Under the pieces are notes generated by a model. That model was not told where the DNA came from, did not search any database, and saw nothing but the letters and a program-made list of their open reading frames with translations. Below are positions 56,024-64,000 of a DNA stretch of 64,000 bases, piece after piece. How positions within the stretch are numbered: position 1 is the stretch's first letter; each line of letters opens with the position of its first letter. A program made the position numbers and the translations under genes. The stretch spans positions 186,001 to 250,000 of the forward strand of contig CAWHCB010000007.1 of the NCBI GenBank assembly GCA_963827905.1, in the 5' to 3' direction. The DNA comes from JACXTP01 sp963827905 (GTDB lineage Archaea > Thermoplasmatota > Thermoplasmata > Methanomassiliicoccales > UBA472).

Positions 56024-57670
56024 GAGATGTGGGCCTGAGGCGGTCGCGCGCCCTCGCCACCCTAGCAGTGGCGTTCCTGGTCACCCTTGCCATGATGGCA
56101 TCATTGGACCTTCGACCGACAGGCAAGGTCATGGGGGAGAGCTACTCCTTCTCTTTGACCGAGGAGCGGGTCAACGTCACCGTGCTCAAGGACGGCAGCG
56201 TCGACATCGACTATTACTTCCATTTCACGAACGTAGGGTTCCTGGACGGGGTGGATGTGGGGTTGCCCAATGACCAATATGACCTTTCCAGCGTAAGCGC
56301 GGATGTGGTCGTCGAAGGGGCCTCAGTGCCATCAGACCAATTCTATTGGGAACCTTCTCCATACATCGACGTTGGGGTGGCGGTGCAGTTCCTACCGGTC
56401 CTGACCAATGCCATAAGCGGTGCTGGAGCCTTCGAACTTTTCTTCCATATCAACAACCCACGGATGGTCTATCTGAACGAGAAGGTGAACGACACCGTAG
56501 GGGTGAGTTTCCGCCCCACCTGGTTCGATCCGAACTATCAGGTCGGCAGCACCGCCCTCCTGGAATCGAGAATGATGTTCCCTCAAGGCTTTACGGACGA
56601 GTCACAAGCGTTGTTCCTGGAAAGCAACCCCTATGATGACCTGTACCTGGACAATTCTTCCGGACTGCTGGTGGCCGCATGGACCGATGTTAACGTCGAC
56701 CCCTCGGCCCAGTCTCAAGGTCAATATGATGTAGGGATCGGATTCCCAGAACAGTACGTGGATGTTTGGTTCATGCCGCCGCAACCTCCCGTGGAGGACC
56801 CGTGGACCGCTGCGATCGATTGGTTGTTCCTGGTGCTACCGATACTGTTCTTCGGCCTGTTCTTCTTCCTACCCATGGCCTTGGGTATTAGGGCGACCAG
56901 GAAGAGGGCGGTCGACTACTTCGAGCCGAGATTGAACCGGGTAGGGGCCGGCCCGAGACGGGACCTCACCGCGGTGGAGGCGGCGGTGGTGCTTGAACGG
57001 CCCATCGAAACGGTGGCCACCATGATCCTGTTCTCACTGATGAAGAAGGACAAGGTGCGCGTGATCTCCGAGACGGAGCCCATGCGTCTGCAGGTGCTCT
57101 CCACGGAGGTGGAGCGGCCGTACGAACGTAACTACATCGAGGCCATCCAAGCGGATGGTCTTGTCAATCGGAACAAGTTGAGGCAGACTCTGATCAACCT
57201 GATCAAGGCCACAACGGAGAAGATGAGCGGGTTCGACCAGGCTGCTACCAAGGTCTACTACGGGCGGATCTGCGACACCGCCTGGGCCCAGGTCAAGGCG
57301 GCCGGCACCCCGGAGGAGTTCGCCTCGGTCCTAAAAGAGAATGGCGATTGGATGCTGCTGGAGAAGGATGTGGACAAGCGCATGAGACGTGATGTGATCT
57401 TGGTCCCGATTCCCAGCGGAGGGCGCACCGGACCGACGCCCACCGGCCAAGGAGGGGGCAGGAGCATTCAGAACATGGCCAACGATTTCACGAATTCCGT
57501 TCGTTCCTCCAGCAAGAACCTGGTGAGCGACATGAAAGGGCTGGCCCGCGAGATAGTGCCTTTCACCAACCCCGCTCCCAGTCGGTCAGAGCTCGGGGTC
57601 GGTCGGAGGGGGCGGGCACTGCGCTTGCGCCTGTGCCTGTGCCTGTGCCTGCGCTGGAGGGGGAAGATGA
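56017..57670 (+). CDS. DUF2207 membrane protein with C-terminal H-(Cys-Ala)6-GGGR tail (one frameshift)
   Basis: About 551 aa. An N-terminal hydrophobic segment (LAVAFLVTLAMMASL), an extracytoplasmic domain (FTNVGFLDGVDVGLPNDQYD...), a second TM helix (WLFLVLPILFFGLFFFLPMA, near residue 275) and a cytosolic domain beginning KRAVDYFEPRLNR match DUF2207. The frame shifts near 57580-57600 and then ends GGGGHCACACACACACAGGGR, fewer than 20 residues of which (57617-57670) are the tail. In the unshifted frame the sequence would run on into the radical SAM gene. The ATG start overlaps the upstream stop; the stop overlaps the downstream ATG (ATGA). Confidence 0.8.
57617..57670 (+). repeat. Cys-Ala codon repeat at the 3' end of the DUF2207 gene
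   Basis: Alternating TGC/TGT and GCC/GCT codons encode six Cys-Ala pairs between His and Gly-Gly-Gly-Arg. The underlying DNA is a tandem array of about six imperfect tgcctg units (57620-57655), which may also be prone to slippage. Confidence 0.7.
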
Positions 57671-59016
57671 GCTTCCAGGATTGGTGGGGGCTTAGGGTGG
57701 GCAAGGGCCTTGCCACCGGTGTGCACAAATACGATGGCAGAGGGGAGCTGGAAGGGCACCGCTTCCATCTTCGGGTGGACTCGGAGAGGAAAGGCGTCCT
57801 GCTGGTCGATGCGTCCAGTATAATCTTCCTCAACGGAACGGCGGTCGACCTGGTCCGTTGCATCATGGAGGGCTGGAATGAAAAGGACGCGGCTAGGTAC
57901 ATGACCATCCGCTGGAAGAATTTGGATAAGGACCGTGCGGTGCAGGACCTCCGAAAGGTCCGCATGGATATGCACGGTTTCCTGCACGGCGACCAGGATG
58001 TGATGGAGACCATAGGTTCGGACAGGCCGACCCTCGGCACTGACGATCTCCCAGCGCCCTACCGGTTGGACCTGGCACTGACCTACCGCTGTCAAAATCG
58101 CTGCCTACATTGCTACAATGAGCCACGCCAGATGAAGGAGCTGAGCAAGGAGCAATGGAAGGAGGTCATCGCCATCTCCTGGAAGCTAGGGGTCCCTCAT
58201 GTCGTCTTCACCGGTGGGGAACCGACGCTCTATGAAGGGTTGGAGGAGCTGGTGTCCCGATCGGAGGAGTTCGGGCAGGTGACCGGGCTGGTCACGAACG
58301 GGAGGAGGCTCGGCACCCCCGGCTACCTGAGGTCGCTCATAGCCAAGGGTTTGGACCATGTGCAGATCACGGTGCTCTCCCACCAGGCGGAGGTGCATGA
58401 TGACCTGGTAGGGGAGAAGGGTGCTTGGCAGGAGACGGTCGCCGGCCTCAAGGTGGCCTTGGCCGAGGACCTTTATGTGAGCACGAACACCACCATACTT
58501 CGCGCAAACCTGACCGACATGGTATCCACCTTAGGCTACCTGGCCGATCTGGGTGTGCGCAACGTGGCGTTCAACACCATCATCCGTTCCGGGAAGGGCA
58601 AGGAGGCCGAAGGCATCACCTATGAGGAGCTCTCCTCAACGATGACCGAGCTGAAGAAGTTGGCCGAGGAGAGGGGCGTCAAGCTCATCTGGTACACCCC
58701 CACCCCCTACTGCGAGTTCAACCCCATCAACATGGGCTTGGGCATCAAACAGTGCACCGCCTGCGCCCTGAACATGGCAGTGGAACCGGATGGTACGGTT
58801 TTGCCATGCCAGAGCTACTATGTGCCGTTGGGGAACATCTTGTCGGACCCTTGGGATAGGATATGGGATAACGACCTCTGCAAGAGGATCCGTTCCCGGG
58901 ACTACCTGGATGGCAAGTGCGTCGATTGTGGCCTCAAGGACACCTGTGGAGGGGGATGCCCCCTATCCAGGGAGCACGGGGACTACATCTGCCTTGACAG
59001 CCAGTCGTCCATGTGA
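57667..59016 (+). CDS. Radical SAM/SPASM peptide maturase with N-terminal PqqD-like domain
   Basis: 449 aa from ATG 57667 (MSFQDWWGLRVGKGLATGVH). Residues about 25-110 (RFHLRVDSERKGVLLVDASS...IIFLNGTAVDLVRCIMEGW) look like a PqqD-type peptide-recognition domain. The radical SAM core has CxxxCxxC in TYRCQNRCLHCYNEPRQ and FTGGEPTLYEGLEEL. The C-terminal SPASM region has CTACALNMAVEPDGTVLPC and KCVDCGLKDTCGGGCP, for auxiliary 4Fe-4S clusters. Such enzymes crosslink or modify peptides. The 4-nt overlap with the DUF2207 gene makes its Cys-Ala tail the leading candidate substrate. Confidence 0.88.
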   Translation: MSFQDWWGLRVGKGLATGVHKYDGRGELEGHRFHLRVDSERKGVLLVDASSIIFLNGTAVDLVRCIMEGWNEKDAARYMTIRWKNLDKDRAVQDLRKVRMDMHGFLHGDQDVMETIGSDRPTLGTDDLPAPYRLDLALTYRCQNRCLHCYNEPRQMKELSKEQWKEVIAISWKLGVPHVVFTGGEPTLYEGLEELVSRSEEFGQVTGLVTNGRRLGTPGYLRSLIAKGLDHVQITVLSHQAEVHDDLVGEKGAWQETVAGLKVALAEDLYVSTNTTILRANLTDMVSTLGYLADLGVRNVAFNTIIRSGKGKEAEGITYEELSSTMTELKKLAEERGVKLIWYTPTPYCEFNPINMGLGIKQCTACALNMAVEPDGTVLPCQSYYVPLGNILSDPWDRIWDNDLCKRIRSRDYLDGKCVDCGLKDTCGGGCPLSREHGDYICLDSQSSM

Positions 59017-59019
59017 GCC

Positions 59020-59763
59020 TCACTTCCTGGCGAACGCATAGAAGACCGGGTTGTACTGGAACAGGGTGCCGTCGGTCACCGCCTGCTTCCAAGCCTGTTC
59101 CAGGTCAATAACCCGCCTGTCCACAGGACCCACATCGATCATCTGCAGCAGATTCCGCCACTCTTGCTTGCCGTCCTCAGGGAGACCGACATCCCATCCT
59201 CCAGGGTGAGCCCCGACCTCGGGGTCCAGACCGGCCGAACGGAACAATTCGGTGAGCTTCCTTCCTACCAACGGGTCCGCCCCTTGACGGAGCATGCCTT
59301 CGATGAGCAGGTCCTTGAGCCCAAGGAGGGAGCTGGGATGGTCGATCCTCCCACCAATATCTGGTTCAGCCAGGCAAACCACCCATCGCCTCGAGACCCT
59401 CATCATCTCCTTGATAACGAGCGATGGTTCCTTCACCCAGAGCAAGAGGAAGGAACAGTATACCACGTCAAAGGAATTGTCCTCGAAGGGCATCCCCTCT
59501 GCCGCACCCTGAACGACCATTAGCCCCTTGTCGCGGCATATCCCCACCATCCCCTTGTCCCGGTCCAGGCCATGCATGTCGAAAAGGTCTCCCAATTCCT
59601 CCATCACCAGGCCGGGGCCGCACCCTACGTCCAAGGCCTCCAATCTGCGACCGCACCTATCAGGTACTAGCACTTTGGTCCTGAGCAACCAGGTCCAGGA
59701 GTCCTTGAGCCATTTAACCTGACGTCGTAATTGCAGCTCAGAGACCACCGATGGATCGGTCAT
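59020..59763 (-). CDS. Class I SAM-dependent methyltransferase
   Basis: 247 aa. Motif I ALDVGCGPGLVMEELGDLFD, acidic residue in MHGLDRDKGMV, motif II region FDVVYCSFLLLWV and a helical C-terminal half. It methylates a small molecule or lipid; the substrate is unclear. The gene is convergent with the radical SAM gene (3 nt apart) and starts at ATG 59763. Confidence 0.82.
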   Translation of the reverse strand: MTDPSVVSELQLRRQVKWLKDSWTWLLRTKVLVPDRCGRRLEALDVGCGPGLVMEELGDLFDMHGLDRDKGMVGICRDKGLMVVQGAAEGMPFEDNSFDVVYCSFLLLWVKEPSLVIKEMMRVSRRWVVCLAEPDIGGRIDHPSSLLGLKDLLIEGMLRQGADPLVGRKLTELFRSAGLDPEVGAHPGGWDVGLPEDGKQEWRNLLQMIDVGPVDRRVIDLEQAWKQAVTDGTLFQYNPVFYAFARK

Positions 59764-59911
59764 CTTGCGTTCAAGAGTTTAGGTGGTGATTATCCTTCCG
59801 GTCATCCAAGATGGTCGTGTCGCTGTTCCATCTGTCAGTCTCCACCGGGCCGATAGGCTAAAACGCTTGGCACTCCATTAGAGCCAAAAGGGTGCCCCAG
59901 GAGCGATTGGC

Positions 59912-61306
59912 ATGGTCTATTCAGGAACGAGCAAGAGGATGGTCCAGATCGCCACGGCTTTGGGTTCGTCCCTTGCGCCTTTCATGGTGGGGGCGATCCT
60001 TGTGGCGGCACCTACCATCGGTGACGATTATTCCGCGGACGTCGCATTGCTGGGATGGTTGACCGCAGCGTTCTTTCTGGTTGCTGCCGCTTGCCTTGTC
60101 CCGTTTGGAAGGATAGCCGACGTCAAAGGGGCGAAGAAGGTCTTCTCGGCAGGACTGGCAATATATGTCGTCTCCGCTCTTTTGTCTGCCCTGTCCCCGG
60201 ATATCTATGTGCTCATCCTGGCCCGAGCACTCACCGGGGTGGGGGCTGCCATGATATTCGGCACCTCCATCGCGCTTCTCGGTCTGATGTTCCCCCCAGA
60301 AGAGAGGGGCAGGGCGATCGGGATAAATGTCACCGCCATGTTCATCGGTTTCACGCTGGGCCTTTTGGCCGGTGGCTTTCTCAGCTACTACATCAGCTGG
60401 AGGGGCATATTCCTGATCGTGGCCGTTGTGGCCGCCGTCGACCTGACGATCGTGTTGATGAGATTGAGGGGGGAGTGCGAGCTCGTTCGGGCCAAGGGTT
60501 TCGACCTGGTCGGAATGGCCCTCTACAGTGGTGGAATGATCCTGACATTCTATGGTCTCTCGGAGGTCGACACCCTGTTCGGGATCGGGTCCATCATCCT
60601 AGGAGGAGGGGTCATCCTGGCATTCGTCCGATGGGAGAGAAGATATCCGTATCCATTGATCAGTAAAGTGGTCTCGGGCGATACCAGACTGCGTTTGGCC
60701 ATGTTGACGAACATCCTGTTCCAAGGGGGGACGTTTGCCATCCCATTCACCCTCTCCCTTTTCCTTCAATACGTCTCCGATCTGGATTCGAGATATGCCA
60801 GCTTCATCCTCATCGTTCCCCAGATCCTGATGATAGTCCTAGGCCCGGTCAGCGGCAGGTTGAGCGACAGATGGTCCAGCCCAATGGTGGCGGCCATAGG
60901 GTGTCTGCTTAACTTTATCGGTCTGCTGCTCGTCGTCGGCATCGGTGAGAACACCCCGATCGTCCAGACGGTGATGGCCTTGCTCTTCATTGGGGCGGGA
61001 ACGGCCTTCTTCATGCCTGCCATCCTCAATTGGGGGCTTAAGAGGATACCCCGGGGGGACTTCGGGGTCGCCTCGGCCTTCACTGAGACCTCCAGACTTG
61101 CTGGCATGACCTTGAGCAACGCCGTGATAATCGTGATATTCAGCGTGTTCTTGGCAGGCGAGACGGTGAACGAGGGGAACATCCCCGAGTTCATCACCTC
61201 CGTTCATATGATCTTCGCTTTGTTCCTCATCCTCACCCTGATCGGGTTGGCATTGGCCCTCTGGGGCCGGAAGCGTTTGAGAACGGAGGGGGACCTGACT
61301 CGATAG
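59912..61306 (+). CDS. MFS drug/multisolute transporter (DHA2-type, about 14 TM)
   Basis: 464 aa with about 14 hydrophobic helices. The loop motif between TM2 and TM3 is GRIADVKGAKKVFSAG, and LARALTGVGAAMIFG resembles the antiporter motif region. A CAGGAG sequence precedes ATG 59912. Family members export drugs or metabolites using a proton gradient; substrate unknown. It has no adjacent regulator on the same strand. Confidence 0.88.
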   Translation: MVYSGTSKRMVQIATALGSSLAPFMVGAILVAAPTIGDDYSADVALLGWLTAAFFLVAAACLVPFGRIADVKGAKKVFSAGLAIYVVSALLSALSPDIYVLILARALTGVGAAMIFGTSIALLGLMFPPEERGRAIGINVTAMFIGFTLGLLAGGFLSYYISWRGIFLIVAVVAAVDLTIVLMRLRGECELVRAKGFDLVGMALYSGGMILTFYGLSEVDTLFGIGSIILGGGVILAFVRWERRYPYPLISKVVSGDTRLRLAMLTNILFQGGTFAIPFTLSLFLQYVSDLDSRYASFILIVPQILMIVLGPVSGRLSDRWSSPMVAAIGCLLNFIGLLLVVGIGENTPIVQTVMALLFIGAGTAFFMPAILNWGLKRIPRGDFGVASAFTETSRLAGMTLSNAVIIVIFSVFLAGETVNEGNIPEFITSVHMIFALFLILTLIGLALALWGRKRLRTEGDLTR

Positions 61307-61466
61307 CATTGTCTCGACTCGACATTGGAAAAGAGGGTCCGGATGGTAGGCCCGGCACCCTGCCCGATGATTCGGTCAGGGTCATTGCGAGTGTGATCTG
61401 GCCAATGTCATTTTCTTCGCTTATTTTCATTATTGAAAAAAAATAACAGTCCAAAAGTGTTATATT

Positions 61467-61478
61467 ATAGCATGCTAT
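61467..61478. promoter_or_regulatory. Palindrome overlapping TATA-like element
   Basis: ATAGCATGCTAT is perfectly symmetric and partly overlaps an AT-rich TATA-like tatattatag (61461-61470). A related half (GGCATAGCA, about 61484-61492) follows. This layout suits a repressor that blocks TBP at the downstream methyltransferase gene. Confidence 0.35.
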
Positions 61479-61528
61479 GACAAGGCATAGCACGATAAAA
61501 TGTGCATATGACCAAAGGAGGTAGAGAA

Positions 61529-62227
61529 GTGGCCGAAGCGAGAACGGAGATGATGCCGATGCCGGCGATCGCCCTGCGTACCAAGACCAACGCCATGCCG
61601 TCCAAGACGGCGATGATGAGGGGTTCGTCGGAGTATTATTCGCTGCGCGCCACCATCCTCGATGTGGGCAAGGCATTCCTCGAGCCCCAGGGTCGCGTGG
61701 TGGACCTTAACTGTGCGGACGGTTGCTGGTCCGAGCCTTTGGTGCAACATTTTGGATTCTCACAGAGGTTCATCGCCCTCTCATCGAACACGGAGGATGT
61801 TGACGCCTGCCTTGGCCGGTTCCGTTTGCAGGTTCGCCTGGGTGAGATGGAGGTCGGGACGTTGGACATCGGGGAACGGTTCCCCAAGATCGCCTCTCGC
61901 CTCACCATCAGCGTGAACGGTCTTGGTGTTCTGTCGAATGTTCGCCGACAGGAGGTCCTGGGCATGATAAGGACGTGCCTGGAGAGAAAGGGGGCCTTCT
62001 TGATGATAGAAAGGGTGGAGACCATGGAGGACCGGATGGCGGCGTTGCTCCCGGCGCATGCGGAGATGGCCTGGACGATCGGACTGGTCGTAAGGACAGG
62101 GAGATAACCGTCGAGGCTCTGGAGCGCCACCCATTGGGAGGAGGAGCTTAGAGAAGCGGGTTTCCGTCGCATCGAGCGGATTTGGGCCTCAGGGCACTAT
62201 GTCGGGTGGTTGGCCTCAAAGGATTAA
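61529..62227 (+). CDS. SAM-dependent methyltransferase-like protein (two frameshifts)
   Basis: Joined frames give about 232 aa. QGRVVDLNCADGCWSEPLVQ corresponds to methyltransferase motif I, although the usual GxGxG is changed to NCADG; RLTISVNGLGVLSNVRRQEV is the motif II region. Frame changes near 62092 and 62130 lead to WEEELREAGFRRIERIWASG and the stop at 62227. GTG 61529 is preferred because a strong GGAGGT lies about 7 nt upstream; GTG 61502 and ATG 61508 are alternatives. Confidence 0.6.
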
Positions 62228-62295
62228 GCGGCCAACGGTCGGACATGGCCTTGGTGGCTGGAACGTCTGCCTCGAGCGACAGGTCTCTGCCAGGC

Positions 62296-62697
62296 TCACC
62301 TTTCTTCCGCCAGCTTGTGCTTCAGATGCTCACCGGTCTTGCCAAGCCAGCGGAATTTATTGCACTGCGTCAGGTCCCCACATTGGGAGCAAGAGACCAT
62401 CCCCCGCTCCTTGGAACAAAGCCGGATGGGACATTCCGGATTGCCCCCGCCCTTCAGGCATCCAGGGCACCGCACCGCCCCTCCTATCCATATCAGAAAA
62501 TGGTCCAGACGGTGGAAGTCGATATCGTCCCCTCCTGGCATCTGGTTGGCCCACTTCGCCACATCATATGATCGAATATAGGTGACGAGGTTCAAGGCGG
62601 TCTCGGCCACGTTCCCATTGCCTAGGTCGCACTCACCGCACCGAAGTCCGCAGGGGGCCACCTGGTCCTTGACATTGGCATGGTCCTCGGAAAGCAC
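62296..62697 (-). CDS. DUF3795 cysteine-rich protein
   Basis: About 133 aa from GTG 62697 (VLSEDHANVKDQVAPCG). The cysteine pattern of DUF3795 is visible: CGLRCGECD, RCPGCLKGGGNPECPIRLC and VSCSQCGDLTQCNKF, suited to a bound metal or Fe-S cluster. A TATA-like aattatatg at about 62720-62729 lies about 25 bp upstream of the GTG. Function unknown; it is cytosolic by composition. Confidence 0.75.
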   Translation of the reverse strand: MLSEDHANVKDQVAPCGLRCGECDLGNGNVAETALNLVTYIRSYDVAKWANQMPGGDDIDFHRLDHFLIWIGGAVRCPGCLKGGGNPECPIRLCSKERGMVSCSQCGDLTQCNKFRWLGKTGEHLKHKLAEER

Positions 62698-62748
62698 ATG
62701 TTCCCATTGTTGCCCCCTTTCATATAATTGTCGTGAACTGCGCAAGCA

Positions 62749-64000
62749 TCATTTGGAGAGATATTTCACCAGGCCCTCTTGCAACCCATGCAGGGAAACG
62801 CAGAAGGAATCGACGATGGACGCTTGGTTGGTCCTTCCCTCGCGGAAGGCCTGCGCCTGCTTCGGGTCAGGGTAGAGGGCCGCACCGGTCTGAGCCGTCT
62901 CCCTCAGATACTGGGCATATTTTCGCAAGGTCGCCTCCCTTTGGGCGTACATCGCGATCACCTTCCCGCCCAGGACGGAAACGGAGCTGCCGTCCTTCCT
63001 CTTCCAAGACGCTTCCAGGTTGTTGAGCCACAGGCCTAGCTGTTTGACCTGGACGCCAAGGTCGTCGAGGCTCTCTCCCACCCTTTGGGCGAAGTCCTTC
63101 TTGGCGGTGGGCTGATAGAAGTCCGGAAGTTTTGCTATGTCTTCCTGGGTGGAATTGACCGACCCGATCACCGAGACCGATTGGTCATGCGCTTTGGATA
63201 TCATCTCGCCCAGGTCGTCCTTCTGGGCCAGAACTGGCGCCATCTGGGGCGGTTGGGCCTGCACGGCCATCGAGGCGGCGGGCATCTCGATCGGCCGTTG
63301 CTGCATGACCTGGAACACCCTCTCGATGTCGACGTTTGCCCCCGAATAGGGTTCAGGGTCTGACATAATTTGGAGGAGGGCCCCCGCCACTAATTCCGGG
63401 GGCACCATGCCCCGTTCGAAGTCCTCATAACGCATATGGAGCCTCTCCGCCAAGGATCTGAAGACCTGCTCTCCGCCCGGGGTGCGGGTGAGGCCGACCC
63501 AAACCCCGATGCAGTGTATCCCTAAGGGCCTGACCTCCGCCCCCGTAGAGATCGTGAAGGCGGCCAAGGCCCCCTTGGAGGCCGCGCACGCGCTGAGGTA
63601 GGCCCCCCCTACCTCCGGGGCCTTGGCCCCTGCGGTGGAAAGTATGTTCAGTATGGTGCCCCTCTTCCTCCCAGTCATGACCGTGATGCATTTCCGGGAC
63701 AGCACCACGGCCGAACGGAAGTTGACCTGCATGACCAGGTCGAACTCGGACTGGTCCATCTCCACCAGGGACTTGATAGGACACCTGATCGGCGTTGTTC
63801 ACCAACACGTCGACCGTTCCATGCCTGGCCACCACATAGGGGACGATGCCGTCCACTTGTGCCGGGTCGGCCAGGTCTGCTTGGATGAACTCGGCCTTCC
63901 TCCCAGAGGCCCTGATGACCTCCGCAGCGCCTTTTCCTGATGGGTCTGAGTCCACCATCACCACGTTGGCCCCTGCGGTCGCCAAAGATTCCGCCAAGGA
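62749..64000 (-). CDS. Short-chain dehydrogenase-like protein with C-terminal extension; Tyr of YxxxK replaced; 5' end outside window
   Basis: The frame crosses the right edge, so the N-terminus and NAD motif are partly missing. Visible parts are ANVVMVDSDPSG (end of the Rossmann strand), DVLVNNADQV (NNAG region, with D for G), a frame change near 63775, then ILNILSTAGAKAPEVGG and AYLSACAASKGALAAF, where the YxxxK tyrosine position holds Cys (C-A-A-S-K). After about residue 150 of the second frame an extra 180 residues are mostly helical (FQVMQQRPIEMPAASM to GLQEGLVKYLSK). The extension is unrelated to SDRs and may mediate assembly. Confidence 0.65.

Noticed and set aside
55981..59016. One 1,011-residue protein joining DUF2207 and radical SAM domains
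   Set aside because: The alternative frame gives the family-typical H-(CA)6-GGGR end with a stop overlapping the radical SAM ATG; two genes are more plausible than a fusion.
1..64000. CRISPR array, rRNA genes, insertion sequences
   Set aside because: No regularly spaced repeats, no rRNA-like sequence and no transposase frame were found.

Overview
The window is a gene-dense stretch of an archaeal chromosome, judged by eye to be in the mid-to-high 50s % G+C. Archaeal markers are a TATA-binding protein (20867-21415), a thermosome subunit (41429-43036), archaeal-type FtsZ (14820-15968), DUF835 and DUF5678 proteins, CCA-encoding tRNA-Asn, and many starts lying about 25-28 bp downstream of a TATA box, which implies leaderless mRNAs. 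Gene content (DUF835 signalling proteins, large beta-helix surface proteins, a methylcobamide:CoM methyltransferase-like protein) points to the Thermoplasmatota, perhaps near the Methanomassiliicoccales. Methanogenesis itself is not shown by this window.

Layout. 1-4.1 kb: partial regulator, zinc-ribbon peptide, membrane protein, ABC exporter pair with divergent regulator. 4.1-8 kb: tRNA-Asn and a long beta-helix/Fn3 surface protein. 8-20.7 kb: small redox enzymes and regulators, MFS, MtaA/MtbA-like protein, isochorismatase-like hydrolase, ftsZ, flavin reductase, a three-gene flavodoxin operon, a two-domain Lrp regulator, and two badly disrupted small membrane-protein genes. 20.8-28 kb: tbp, small stress-type proteins, flavodoxin, nitroreductase, two-domain PPK2, CDGSH iron-sulfur protein. 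28-30.3 kb: tRNA-Met followed by a 2.2-kb segment bounded by a 19-bp copy of the tRNA 3' end and carrying a B12-binding radical SAM gene. 30.4-41 kb: SDR, second flavodoxin, amino-acid-oxidase-like protein, beta-lactamase-fold hydrolase, second giant surface protein on the minus strand, DNA-3-methyladenine glycosylase, cupin. 41.4-43 kb: thermosome. 43.7-50.4 kb: signalling cluster (REC, DUF835, histidine kinases, REC-PAS-DUF835-wHTH). 50.7-64 kb: pseudokinase-like protein, sulfur-trafficking operon tusA-dsrE-iscS-iscU, then a tightly coupled operon of zinc-ribbon membrane protein, DUF2207 protein ending in H-(CA)6-GGGR, and a PqqD-like/radical SAM/SPASM enzyme; then methyltransferases, MFS, DUF3795 and a truncated SDR.

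Two systems stand out. First, the DUF2207 protein with an alternating Cys-Ala tail overlaps by 4 nt a radical SAM/SPASM enzyme with an apparent peptide-recognition domain, suggesting a post-translationally modified membrane protein. Second, the cysteine-desulfurase homologue next to iscU lacks the PLP-binding lysine and other cofactor-pocket residues but keeps the catalytic cysteine, and lies with TusA and DsrE sulfur carriers.

Caveat: more than twenty otherwise normal genes are broken by single-base shifts, often in homopolymers. The simplest explanation is indel error in the source assembly. I give genes their reconstructed spans and state where frames change; none of the disruptions should be taken as real pseudogenisation without read-level checks.
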